From Corynebacterium minutissimum (GTDB lineage Bacteria > Actinomycetota > Actinomycetes > Mycobacteriales > Mycobacteriaceae), in the NCBI RefSeq assembly GCF_016889765.1, contig NZ_CP069533.1, positions 2,356,001-2,420,000 of the forward strand: a DNA stretch of 64,000 nt, given 5' to 3'. Both the position numbers and the translations under genes were made by a program. The notes below the pieces were generated by a model that was given only the letters and a program-made list of their open reading frames with translations, made no database searches and was not told the DNA's origin. Below are positions 8,937-18,218 of this stretch, piece after piece; the stretch's first letter is position 1; each line of letters starts with the position of its first letter.

Positions 8937-9415
8937 GGTGTTCAGAGTACCTAGAGGGGTAGAAGTGTACGCGTGGAAATAGACCTTTAACCCCATACTG
9001 CGAGCGTGGGGGTACCGATGATTTGTTGATATTTCCTGTGAAGGGGGTAGAGGTTCGCGTGGAAATTGGACATTGTTGCAATGGAGGCGGAAGTGTACGT
9101 TGCCTTTCCGTCATGTGGTGCAGCGATACTCTGTCGCTTCGTTTTCGACCGGGGGGGTGTATAAAACGGGCCACTATGGTGCATAAATGAGTACGTTACC
9201 TAATCGTTATAGGTTGTGTGACCTGCGATAAGTGCGTGGAAGCTGGTTAATTTGCGTCGCGGAGGTGGCGAGTTGTTGATTTGTCCGTATCGTGGAGAGC
9301 AGAGCAAACGAAATAGCAAATCGCTACCCCTTCCAACCTTAGATACGGGGGTGGCGATCGGCTCGGCACGTTTGCCACCGATAGATAGACCATTTGTAGA
9401 AAGGTTTAAAGAACA
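8937..9415. other. Intergenic region with a degenerate direct repeat
   Basis: 479 bp with no supported gene. A GGGGTAGA...CGCGTGGAAAT segment occurs at 8956-8983 and again in diverged form at 9044-9071; a further GGAGGCGGAAGTGTACG at about 9083 resembles part of it. The repeats sit upstream of the lipoate ligase fragment. The remaining sequence should hold the promoter of the downstream DUF2382 gene, but I cannot place its elements with confidence. Confidence 0.4.
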
Positions 9416-10300
9416 ATGGGCAAGAACATCAAGGATCTTTTCGACGCAACCGCATACGACAAGGCTGGCGAGAAGCTTGGTTCCGTCAAGGAGGTCTTCG
9501 TTGATGAGCAGACCGGTCAGCCGACCTTCGTTGAGGTCAACCACGGCCTGTTCGGCATGAACTCCAGCCTGGTTCCGCTCCGCGGCCACGACTTCAACGG
9601 TGATGAGCTCAAGCTGGCTTTCTCCAAGGACCGCATTGAGGATGCTCCGGACTTCGACTCCGATAAGCCGCTGACCCCGGAGGCTCAGGCCGATATCTTT
9701 AAGCACTACAACCTGGAAAACGCACAGGACGTCACCACCTACCGCGATGAGCGCACTGGCACCACCACCGGTGCAGGCGCTGCTGGCGCAGGCGTTGCAG
9801 GTGCTGGCGTTGCCGGTGCAGGCGCTCACGCCAACGATGAGACCGTGACCACCGAGCGCACCGCAGCCACCGACCGCGCTGCTGCCACCGACACCACCGC
9901 TGGTCACAACCTGACCGACAACGATAACGAGCTCATCCGTTCCGAGGAGCGCCTGGACGTTAACAAGGAGCGCGTAGCTACCGGCGAGGCACGTCTGCGC
10001 AAGTACGTTGTGACCGACACCGAGACCGTTGAGGTTCCGGTTGAGCGCGAAGAGGTTCGCGTCGAGCGCACCCCGATCTCCGAGGCTGACGCCGCTAACT
10101 TCAACGGCAACATCGGTGACAACGACACCGCAGAGGCTTCCGTCACCCTGCACGAGGAGCGCGTGAACGTTGACAAGAAGACCGTTCCGGTTGAGAAGGT
10201 CAACCTGTCCAAGGAGACCGTCCAGGACACCGAGACCCACACCGAGGAGCTGCGCAAGGAGCAGATCGACACCGACGGTATCACCGACGTCCGCAAGTAA
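9416..10300 (+). CDS. PRC-barrel and DUF2382 domain protein (stress-type)
   Basis: 294 aa. The first 85 residues form a PRC-barrel (GKNIKDLFDATAYDKAGEKL, then VPLRGHDFNG). A low-complexity Gly/Ala linker (GAGAAGAGVAGAGVAGAGAHA in part) joins it to a C-terminal DUF2382 domain (EERLDVNKERVATGEARLRK, VPVEREEVRVER and LHEERVNVDKKTVPVEKV). Proteins of this architecture are soluble, very acidic and often stress-induced; the molecular role is not known. It stands alone with a strong terminator behind it. AAAGG at 9399-9403 is a distant ribosome binding site. Codon use is that of a well-expressed gene. Confidence 0.85.
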   Translation: MGKNIKDLFDATAYDKAGEKLGSVKEVFVDEQTGQPTFVEVNHGLFGMNSSLVPLRGHDFNGDELKLAFSKDRIEDAPDFDSDKPLTPEAQADIFKHYNLENAQDVTTYRDERTGTTTGAGAAGAGVAGAGVAGAGAHANDETVTTERTAATDRAAATDTTAGHNLTDNDNELIRSEERLDVNKERVATGEARLRKYVVTDTETVEVPVEREEVRVERTPISEADAANFNGNIGDNDTAEASVTLHEERVNVDKKTVPVEKVNLSKETVQDTETHTEELRKEQIDTDGITDVRK

Positions 10301-10312
10301 AGCGGGATAAAG

Positions 10313-10348
10313 AAAAGGGCTTGAAGCTTAAGGGCTTCAGGCCCTTTT
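10313..10348 (+). terminator. Intrinsic terminator after the DUF2382 gene
   Basis: Stem AAAAGGGCTTGAAG (10313-10326) pairs with CTTCAGGCCCTTTT (10335-10348) with one G-U pair around an 8-nt loop. The terminal U-run is part of the stem. It separates the DUF2382 gene from the formate dehydrogenase operon. Confidence 0.8.
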
Positions 10349-10403
10349 GGTGTTTGTAGAGGCCGTCTAGCAAATCGATGCGGAAGTAAGTAGGTTTGAG
10401 GGT

Positions 10404-13400
10404 ATGTCTCGATTTAGTCCGCTGAACTGGCCAGTCGTGCGCCAGATCCGCAACAAGGATGCCTTCGGTCGCGACTTGTCGACCCAGTCGGCACACAGCG
10501 AGGATCTTCGCGGCCGCACTGTCGACGCAGACCGCGTGGTGCAGTCGGTATGCCCCTACTGCGCGGTGGGCTGCTCCCAGCGCGTCTACGTGAAGGATGA
10601 CCGCGTCATCCAGATTGAGGGCGACCCGGATTCCCCGATTTCCCGCGGCCGCTTGTGCCCGAAGGGCTCTGCTTCTGAGCAGCTGATCAACTCCTCGTCG
10701 CGCGTTACCACGATTAAGTACCGTGCTCCCTATGCCACCGAGTGGCAAGAGCTCGATGAAGAAACCGCGATGAACATGATCGCGGATCGCTTTGTGGAAT
10801 CGCGAAAGAGGCATTGGGAAGACGTCGATAAGCAAGGGCGTCCCCTCAACCGCACCATGGGCATTGCCGGATTGGGCGGTGCGACGCTGGACAATGAGGA
10901 GAATTACCTCATTAAGAAGCTGTTTACAGCAACCGGCGCGATTCAGGTCGAGAACCAGGCGCGCATATGACACTCCGCTACCGTTCCTAGTCTAGGAACG
11001 TCGTTTGGCCGCGGCGGCGCAACCCAACCGCTGCAGGATATGGCGAATGCGGACTGCATCGTCATCGAGGGTTCTAACATGGCCGAATGCCACCCCGTGG
11101 GTTTCCAGTGGGTCGTTGAAGCCAAGAAGCGTGGTGCACGTATTATCCACGTGGATCCGCGCTACACACGTACCTCTGCCTTTGCGAACCGCCACATTGG
11201 TATTCGCGGTGGCACGGACGTGGTACTGCTTGGTGCAATCATCAAGTACGTGCTGGATAATGACCTGTATTTCCACGATTACGTGGTGAATTACACAAAT
11301 GCGGCGTCCATTATTTCCTCCGATTTCCAGGACACGGAAGACCTAGAGGGTCTGTTCTCTGGTTATGACTCGGAGACGGGCAAGTATGTCACGGATTCGT
11401 GGCAGTACGTGCAGAAACCTGAGGGCTCCTCATGGAACGTGGAGAAGGATCCGACTCTTCAGGACCCGAACACTGTCTTCCAGATTCTGAAGCGTCACTA
11501 CTCGCGCTATACCCCGGAGATGGTGGAAGAAACCTGCGGTATTTCGCAGGAGGATTTCCACTACTTGGCTAACTCCATCGCGGAGAATTCCACCCCGGAA
11601 CGTACGACCTGTTTCGCCTACGCACTGGGATTTACCCAACACACCCTGGGTGCTCAATTCATCCGCACGGCGGCAATTTTGCAGCTGCTAATGGGCAACA
11701 TTGGCCGCCCGGGTTCGGGCATCATGGCACTGCGTGGACACGCCTCGATTCAGGGATCGACGGATATTCCCACGCTGTTCAACTCGTTGCCGGGCTACCT
11801 TCCGATGCCGCACGTGGACCAAGCGAACTGGAGCGAGTACCTCGATTCCTTCCGCAAGGACGACCAGAAGGGCTTCTGGCAGATAGGTGAAAACTATGCC
11901 GTGTCCTTGATGAAGTCCTACTGGGGCGACGCCGCCACTGAGGAAAACGAGTGGGGCTTTAACTTCATGCCACGCTTGTCTGGTGCGCATTCGACGTACG
12001 AGACACTTCTCGCCATGCTGCGCCAGGAGGTGGAAGGCTACATCGTCTTTGGACAGAACCCTGCTGTGGCACAGTCCAACGGTGGTATGCAGCGTCGCGG
12101 CCTCGCTTCGTTGAAGTGGTTGGTCGTGCGTGACTTCCAGGAGATTGAGACCGCATCCTTCTGGAAGGACTCCCCGGAAATCAAGAACGGCGAGCTTAAG
12201 ACCGAGGACATTGGAACTGAGGTCTTCCTGATGCCGGCAGCCACCCACGTGGAGAAGTCCGGTACCTTCACCCAGACTCAGCGCATGGTGCAGTGGCGCT
12301 TCCAGGCGACTCCGCCTCCAGGCCAAGCACGCAGTGAGGCGTGGTTCTTCTACCACTTGGGCAAGAAGATTAGGGAGCGCCTCGCGGATTCCACTGATCC
12401 GCGCGATCTGCCGATTAAGGCTGTGACGTGGGATTACACGGAGGACGAGCACGGCGACCCGAGCTCGGATGAGATCCTGCGTGAAATCAACGGCTACTAC
12501 CTCGATGGGCCGAAGAAGGGCCAGCTCCTGCCGGCCTTCACAGAGATGCGTGCCGACGGCTCGACGTCTGGCGGATGCTGGATTTACACCGGCGTGTACA
12601 AGGATGGCATCAACCATGCCGCGAAGAAGGTTCCGGGCTCCGAGCAGAACGAAGTTGCACTCGACTGGGGCTGGGTCTGGCCGGCTAATCGCCGCATCCT
12701 GTACAACCGTGCCTCCGCGAAGCCGGATGGAACCCCATGGTCGGAGCGCAAGAAGTACGTGTGGTGGGATGAAGCCCAAGGCAGGTGGGTCGGTGACGAC
12801 GTACCGGATTTCCCAGCCACGAAGCGTCCAGACTATGTTGCACCCGTGGATGCCGTAGGCCCAGATGCCCTCGACGGTGATGATCCGTTCATCATGCAGG
12901 CAGACGGCTTGGGTTGGCTCTTTGCTCCCAAGGGGTTGTCCGATGGTCCGCTGCCGACTCACTACGAGCCGCAGGAATCCCCGGTCACGAACGCTCTGTA
13001 CAAGCAGCAGCAATCGCCAACTCGCCTGACCATTAAACGTGAGGACAACCTCTCACGCCCAGAGCCAGGAGAGCATGGCGCAGATGTGTTCCCGTTTGTG
13101 TTCTCCACGTACCGACTGACGGAGATGTACACCTCGGGTGCAATGTCACGCCGACTGCCGTTCTTGGCGGAGCTGCAGCCAGGTTTGTTCTGCGAAGTGG
13201 ATAAGGACTTGGCAGCAAAACGTGGCCTGGTCAACGGCGAGTGGGCAACCATCGTCTCGCCTCGTGGCGTCATTGAAGCCCAGGTGCTGGTGACTGACCG
13301 CATGGAGATGCTCACCATTAACGGTGAGGAGTTCCACCAGATTGGTCTGCCGTATCACTACGGAGAATCGGAGACCACCGATGTGGCTGGTGACGGTGCC

Positions 13401-13676
13401 AATGATCTGTTGGGCCTAACCCTGGAACCGAACGTGTTCATTCAGAACTCCAAGGTGGGTGCCTGCGATATTCAGCCGGGACGTCGCCCGCGTGGAGAAG
13501 CACGTGTCAAACTATTGCGGGAGTACCAAGAAAGGGCCAACCTGACTGTGGAATCCGGCAACCAGGTTCTCGACGTCGGTGATGAATTCACCACTAAAGG
13601 ACAGGCAACTGAAGACAACACCGGTGATGATTCCACCGCAGGCAACGTAGCTGATTACGAAGGCAAGGAGGGTTAG
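10404..13676 (+). CDS. fdhA: Selenocysteine-containing formate dehydrogenase, catalytic subunit
   Basis: 1,090 aa when the in-frame TGA at 10968-10970 is read as selenocysteine (residue 189). Conventional gene calling breaks it into two pieces that share one frame. An iron-sulfur motif with Cys50, Cys53, Cys57 and Cys85 precedes the Sec. Around the TGA the residues read VENQARI-U-HSATVPSL, matching FdnG-type enzymes (NQARV-U-HGPTV in E. coli). The rest follows FdnG closely (RDFQEIETASFW, GWVWPANRRILYNRASA, and the C-terminal molybdopterin-binding domain). Formate is oxidised to CO2 at Mo/W-bis-MGD coordinated by Sec. No twin-arginine signal is present, unlike E. coli FdnG, so a cytoplasmic-side location is inferred. 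First gene of a three-gene operon. Confidence 0.95.
10982..11000 (+). promoter_or_regulatory. Bacterial SECIS-like hairpin
   Basis: A perfect hairpin CGTTCCTA-GTC-TAGGAACG begins 11 nt after the TGA. Bacterial SECIS elements lie immediately 3' of the UGA inside the coding region and present a small loop with GU to SelB; in E. coli fdhF the loop is AGGUCU. Position, stem and GUC loop fit that role. Confidence 0.85.
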
Positions 13677-13681
13677 ACACC

Positions 13682-14725
13682 GTGGCTAATGCATTAACGG
13701 AAAAAGCCGACAAGCACGGCTACGAGTCCTACCAGCGCATGGCCTTCTTTACCGATACCTCCATTTGTATTGGATGTAAGGCCTGCGAGGTGGCGTGTAA
13801 AGAGTGGAACCGCAACCCGGTTGAGGGTTATGCGGTGACCGGTAACTCTTATGACAACACCGGTTCCTTAGGCGCAAACACGTGGCGTCACGTGGCGTTT
13901 GTTGAGCAGAACAACGAGCGCATTGAACAGGCACGCGAGGAAGGCCGCCAGCTCATCTCGCTGGGTATGCCGACGAGTAAAGCACCGACGACGCCACCAG
14001 ATACCGACGACTTCCGCTGGCTCATGTCTTCGGATGTGTGCAAGCACTGCACCAATGCCGGCTGCCTGGATGTCTGCCCGACGGGTGCGTTGTTCCGCTC
14101 GGAGTTCGGCACCGTCGTGGTCCAAGATGACGTGTGTAATGGCTGCGGTACCTGTGTGGCTGGCTGCCCCTTTGGCGTGATTGAGCGCCGCGATGATGGT
14201 GGCGTCACGCTGAAAGCAGATAAGACGGCCACCGTAGACTATGAGGTACCTGATCACGCGGGCGTGAATGTGTTGGCCAAGCTCAAGCAACTCAAGCCGC
14301 AGGGCCCAGACCACGTGCCGGGACAGACCATGCCTATTAAGAACCTCGGCGTGGCCCAGAAATGCACCATGTGTTACGACCGCCTCAAGATTGGTGAGCA
14401 GCCCGCCTGCGCGAAGACGTGTCCTACGGATTCCATCCAGTTCGGCCCCTACGAGGAGATGCTTGCCGCAGCGCAGGAACGCGTTCGCATATTGCACGAG
14501 CAGGGGCTGACTGAGGCACGCCTGTATGGCGCGAACAGCGAGGACGGAGTCGGTGGCACCGGTTCCATCTTCCTGCTGCTGGATTCGCCGGAGGTCTATG
14601 GTCTGCCGCCCGATCCTCGCGTGCCCACGGCAGACTTGCCGCAGATGTACAAGACCGCGGTGAAAGCCATCGGAGGAATGGCACTCGCCGTAGCAGGAGC
14701 ATTCGTGATGGGAGGCCGCAAGTGA
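13682..14725 (+). CDS. fdhB: Formate dehydrogenase iron-sulfur subunit
   Basis: 347 aa, FdnH-like. Four cysteine clusters are visible: CIGCKACEVACKEWN near residue 24, CKHCTNAGCLDVCP near 120, CNGCGTCVAGCP near 150, and CTMCYDRLKIGEQPACAKTCP near 225. They would carry a chain of 4Fe-4S centres taking electrons from the catalytic subunit. A hydrophobic segment at the C-terminus (AIGGMALAVAGAFVMGG) could anchor it to the membrane. Starts with GTG at 13682, five bases after the fdhA stop, and its stop overlaps the next start (GTGA). Confidence 0.92.
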   Translation: MANALTEKADKHGYESYQRMAFFTDTSICIGCKACEVACKEWNRNPVEGYAVTGNSYDNTGSLGANTWRHVAFVEQNNERIEQAREEGRQLISLGMPTSKAPTTPPDTDDFRWLMSSDVCKHCTNAGCLDVCPTGALFRSEFGTVVVQDDVCNGCGTCVAGCPFGVIERRDDGGVTLKADKTATVDYEVPDHAGVNVLAKLKQLKPQGPDHVPGQTMPIKNLGVAQKCTMCYDRLKIGEQPACAKTCPTDSIQFGPYEEMLAAAQERVRILHEQGLTEARLYGANSEDGVGGTGSIFLLLDSPEVYGLPPDPRVPTADLPQMYKTAVKAIGGMALAVAGAFVMGGRK

Positions 14726-15816
14726 GCGAGTTTGATGAGTACCGCCCGCCGCAAGAGCCACGTCGCTTTCGCGGCAAAAAAGGTGCTAAGAAGCGTAAGC
14801 GGGTAGGCGCTGGCGCCCAGGACGGATCCAAAGAACAGCGTATGGCGGAGGACTTCGAGTTCACTTCCTACTACGGCAAACCCGTGGTCAAGGCTCCGCC
14901 GTGGGAGTGGCCGATTGGTGGGTACCTCTTCCTTGGTGGCCTCGCGGGCGGTTCAGCTCTGTTGGCTACTGGTGCGCAGGCGACAGGTAATAAGGAATTG
15001 CGCCGTTCGACGAGGCTGACGGCCTTTTCGACGGCGTCGGTAGGCTCGGTGTTCTTGATTCTGGACTTGGGCCGCCCGGAGCGCCTCCTCAACATGTTCC
15101 GCGTGTTTAAAGTGACCTCACCGATGTCTATTGGCTCGTGGATTCTGGGCAGTTTCGCCTCGGCTGCTGCACTCCCCGCGGCTGTGGAAGCTGACGAGCT
15201 GGTTGGAGGGATGCTTCCTGCTAAGATTCGGGGTCTCCTCGACAAGGCAGCTGCTCCGGCTGGCGTGGTGGCCGGAGTATTCGGTGGTCCGCTGGCCGGA
15301 TACACCGCAGTCTTGCTGGCGAATACCTCGAATCCGACGTGGAACGATGCAAAGAAGCATCTGCCGTATGTGTTCGTGTCCTCAGCATCGGCAGCCGCAT
15401 CAGGAGCCGCCATGGTTTTCACCCCAGTAGAGAGCGCAGCGCCCGCACGTGCTCTTGGCATGGCGGCCGCTGCGAGTGACCTGGTGGCCACGCGGATTAT
15501 GGAAGACAACATGGAGCCCGAGCCCAAGCGCCCGCTGCATGAGGGAATTCCAGGAAAGCTCATGAAGGCCTCCGAGGCGCTCATTGCGGCCGGCGGCGTG
15601 GGTTCCGCAGTAGCGGCACTGACGAAATCGCGGGCGGTATCGGTAGCTTCGGGTCTGGCGCTGATGGCGGGCTCAGCCTGCACACGCTTTGGCGTGCTCA
15701 ATGCCGGACTGGAAGCGGTGAAGGATCCGTCGACGACCATCGGGCCGCAAAAGCGCCGCGCGGAGGCCCGCCGCAGGGCAGAGGGCCTAAAGCGCTCGAC
15801 GGTGACTAGCGGATAG
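14722..15816 (+). CDS. NrfD/PsrC-type membrane subunit of formate dehydrogenase
   Basis: 364 aa. A basic N-terminal stretch of about 40 residues (RRFRGKKGAKKRKR) precedes a membrane domain with about eight hydrophobic segments. FLGGLAGGSALLATGAQ followed by LILDLGRPERLLNMFRVF is the signature of the NrfD/PsrC quinone-reactive family. It would pass electrons from the iron-sulfur subunit to menaquinone, replacing the cytochrome b of E. coli FdnI; no haem-binding His pair pattern of FdnI is seen. GTG start overlaps the fdhB stop. Its 3' end overlaps the convergent selD by 11 bp. Confidence 0.88.
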   Translation: MSEFDEYRPPQEPRRFRGKKGAKKRKRVGAGAQDGSKEQRMAEDFEFTSYYGKPVVKAPPWEWPIGGYLFLGGLAGGSALLATGAQATGNKELRRSTRLTAFSTASVGSVFLILDLGRPERLLNMFRVFKVTSPMSIGSWILGSFASAAALPAAVEADELVGGMLPAKIRGLLDKAAAPAGVVAGVFGGPLAGYTAVLLANTSNPTWNDAKKHLPYVFVSSASAAASGAAMVFTPVESAAPARALGMAAAASDLVATRIMEDNMEPEPKRPLHEGIPGKLMKASEALIAAGGVGSAVAALTKSRAVSVASGLALMAGSACTRFGVLNAGLEAVKDPSTTIGPQKRRAEARRRAEGLKRSTVTSG

Positions 15817-16780
15817 TAATCCCGGAGCCCTCCACGGTGCGGCCGATGACCGGGTAGCCGGGGACCTCGCCGATGACGAGCAGGCCGCCCGAGGTCTGGG
15901 CGTCGGCGAGGAGAACGAGGTTCTCCTCGCTGAGCTCGGTGTCGAGGTGGGAGCGTACCCACTCCAGGTTGCGGCGCGAGCCGCCCGGGATGAACCCTTC
16001 TGCCAGGGCCTCCTTCGCGCCCTCAATGGCAGGAACAGCAGAGAAGTCGAGCTCCGCACCGATTCCGGAGGCGCGGCACATCTTGTAGAGGTGCCCCAAC
16101 AGTCCGAAGCCGGTGACGTCGGTGGCGGCACGTACCCCGGCTGCTACCGCGGCAGCGGCCGCATCGCGGTTAAGCGTGGTCATAGAGTCCACCGCGGCTT
16201 GGGAGACCTCGCCGGTGGCCTTGTGCTTGTTGTTGAGGATGCCCACGCCAATCGGCTTGGTCAGCGTGATGGGAAGCCCGGCCTCGGCGGCGTCGTTGCG
16301 CAAGATTTTGTCCGGGTGGACGATGCCCGTGGCCGCCAAACCATAGGTGGGTTCCGGAGCAGTGATGGAGTGACCACCGGTGATGGAGATGCCGGCTTGA
16401 GATGCCACGTCCATTCCACCGCGCAGGACCTCGCGCAAAATGTCGAGGCCAAGCACTTCGCGCGGCCAGCCGACGAGGTTGATGGCGGTAATGGGGGTGC
16501 CGCCCATAGCGTAGACGTCGGAAAGCGCATTGGCAGCGGCGACGCGGCCCCAGTCATACGGATCGTTGAGCATCGGCGTGAAGAAGTCCGCGGTAGAGAT
16601 GACCGCGAGACCATCTGGGATGCGCACGGCGGAGGCATCGTCGCCGTCGTCAAGCCCGACCAACACGTTGGGGTCTGCGGTGCCCACGAGTCCCTCAACG
16701 GCAGACTCGAGTTCGCCCGGGGGAATCTTGCATGCACAGCCGCCACCGGCGGCAAAGGACGTTAGTTTAATGTCAGTCAT
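15806..16780 (-). CDS. selD: Selenide, water dikinase
   Basis: 324 aa from the ATG at 16780 (a GTG at 16798 would add six residues but lies only 18 bp from tRNA-Sec). Makes selenophosphate from selenide and ATP, the selenium donor for SelA. The N-terminal GGGCACKIPPGE provides the active-site Cys15 and Lys18; the glycine-rich SITGGHSI near residue 135 and the IGVGILNNKHKATGEV and DVTGFGLLGHLYKM motifs (metal/ATP binding) are intact. The protein uses Cys, not Sec, at its own active site. It diverges from selC-selA-selB and converges on the fdh operon. Confidence 0.96.
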   Translation of the reverse strand: MTDIKLTSFAAGGGCACKIPPGELESAVEGLVGTADPNVLVGLDDGDDASAVRIPDGLAVISTADFFTPMLNDPYDWGRVAAANALSDVYAMGGTPITAINLVGWPREVLGLDILREVLRGGMDVASQAGISITGGHSITAPEPTYGLAATGIVHPDKILRNDAAEAGLPITLTKPIGVGILNNKHKATGEVSQAAVDSMTTLNRDAAAAAVAAGVRAATDVTGFGLLGHLYKMCRASGIGAELDFSAVPAIEGAKEALAEGFIPGGSRRNLEWVRSHLDTELSEENLVLLADAQTSGGLLVIGEVPGYPVIGRTVEGSGITIR

Positions 16781-16815
16781 AAGTACTACTTTAGCCACGT
16801 GTAAGGTGAGCAGGC

Positions 16816-16910
16816 GGAGGCGTACGTGTCCTGGTGGGCGCCCCGGTCTTCAAAACCGGTGAGGCCGAGCATCTCGGTCTGGCAGGTTCGATTCCTGTCC
16901 GTCTCCGCCA
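16816..16910 (+). tRNA. selC: tRNA-Sec (anticodon TCA)
   Basis: 95 nt, the same length as E. coli selC. The acceptor GGAGGCG (16816-16822) pairs with CGTCTCC (16900-16906) with one G-U pair, followed by an encoded GCCA end. The anticodon arm CCGGT-CTTCAAA-ACCGG holds TCA at 16850-16852. The long variable arm GGCCGAG-CAT-CTCGGTC and T-arm GCAGGTTCGATTCCTGT are clear. The extended acceptor/T-stem and long extra arm distinguish it from ordinary tRNAs. It reads the UGA of fdhA. Confidence 0.95.
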
Positions 16911-16931
16911 TCCGCGCAGCTAGGAGGACCC

Positions 16932-18218
16932 ATGACGACAGACCCCCGCCGCTTCATCCCCAAGATGGATGTGATCCTCAAGTATCCGGCAGTGCAGGCA
17001 GCGCACGAGCGCGTGGCGCCGTACAGGGTTCGTGCGGTTATTGACGCTGTGCTTGACGACGTCCGCTCCGCCTCCCTCGCGCCCTCCCAGATTGAGGAGG
17101 AGCTGGCTGCGAGGCTAGAGGAGGTACAGCCCTTTTCTTTGCGCCCGGTTATTAATGCCACGGGCGTTATTGTTCACACGAACCTGGGCCGCGCCCCGTT
17201 GCCGCCCGCAGCGGTCGATGCACTCGTGGCGGCGGCGTCCTACACAGATGTCGAGATGGATCTGGACAGTGGGCTGCGCTCCAGAAACAGGGGCCGCGCA
17301 GCTACTGAGGCGGTACTGGCCGCGTGCCCTGGCGCGGAGGACGCGCTCGTAGTGAACAACGGTGCGTCCGCGTTGCTGTTGGCCACGGCGGCGCTGGCGC
17401 CCGGCAAGGAGGTCATCATCTCGCGCGGGGAGCTCATCGAGATCGGCGCGGGCTTCCGCCTGCCGGAGCTTATCGAATCCACGGCTACGCGGCTGCGCGA
17501 GGTAGGTGCAACGAACCGAACACACCTGGCTGATTATGAGCGCGCCTTGGGGGAGAACACGGGCGCGATTCTCAAGGTGCATCCGTCGAACTTTCTCATC
17601 AGCGGCTTTACCTCTTCGGTGTCTGTGGCGCAGTTGCGTCAACTGACGGACTTGCCGCTTATTGCGGATATCGGTTCGGGACTACTCACGCCGGATGAGG
17701 TGCTTCCCGACGAACCCTCCGCGAGCGAGGCCCTGCGCAATGGCGCCGACGTGGTGCTTTTCTCTGGGGACAAGCTGCTCGGAGGCCCGCAGGCAGGCGT
17801 GCTCGTAGGGACGAAGGAGGCCATTGCTGCCTGCAAGAAACACCCGCTGGCACGGGCGGTGCGTATTGACAAGCTACGCCTCAATGCCTTGGAAGCGGCT
17901 ATTTCTACCTCGACCAACGCGGTGCACGAGGCGCTGCATATTTCTGCCGAGCGCCACAAGGAGCGCACTGCGAGGATTGCCGCCGCGGTCGGGGCAGACG
18001 TCGTCGAGCACGACGGGCGCGTGGGCGGCGGCGGTGCCCCGGAGGTGCCACTGCCCGGTTGGGCCGTGGTGTTGCCGGAAGACCTGGCGCGTCCGCTTCG
18101 TTTGGGGGCTACACCTGTGGTGGCACGCGTGAGCCAAGGGCACTGCCTAGTTGATGTGCGGTGCGTTCCGGAGAGCCAAGATGCGGAGCTTATTGCGGCG
18201 ATACGGGCGGTGATGTAG
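16932..18218 (+). CDS. selA: L-seryl-tRNA(Sec) selenium transferase
   Basis: 428 aa, slightly shorter than the 463 aa of E. coli. PLP enzyme that converts seryl-tRNA(Sec) to selenocysteinyl-tRNA(Sec) with selenophosphate. Visible motifs: VINATGVIVHTNLGRAPL near residue 75, SRNRGRAATEAVL, VVNNGASALLLA, and FSGDKLLGGPQAGVLVG, whose lysine (about residue 280) binds PLP. AGGAGG lies 5 nt upstream of the ATG. Follows selC by 21 bp and ends one base before selB. Confidence 0.96.
   Translation: MTTDPRRFIPKMDVILKYPAVQAAHERVAPYRVRAVIDAVLDDVRSASLAPSQIEEELAARLEEVQPFSLRPVINATGVIVHTNLGRAPLPPAAVDALVAAASYTDVEMDLDSGLRSRNRGRAATEAVLAACPGAEDALVVNNGASALLLATAALAPGKEVIISRGELIEIGAGFRLPELIESTATRLREVGATNRTHLADYERALGENTGAILKVHPSNFLISGFTSSVSVAQLRQLTDLPLIADIGSGLLTPDEVLPDEPSASEALRNGADVVLFSGDKLLGGPQAGVLVGTKEAIAACKKHPLARAVRIDKLRLNALEAAISTSTNAVHEALHISAERHKERTARIAAAVGADVVEHDGRVGGGGAPEVPLPGWAVVLPEDLARPLRLGATPVVARVSQGHCLVDVRCVPESQDAELIAAIRAVM

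Noticed and set aside
9200..10240. 346-aa minus-strand reading frame
   Set aside because: Antisense to the DUF2382 gene; its low-complexity Gly/Val/Leu composition mirrors the codons of that gene.
10404..10970. Truncated formate dehydrogenase pseudogene
   Set aside because: The next segment continues in the same frame with full homology, and selA, selB, selC and selD are adjacent, so the TGA is Sec.
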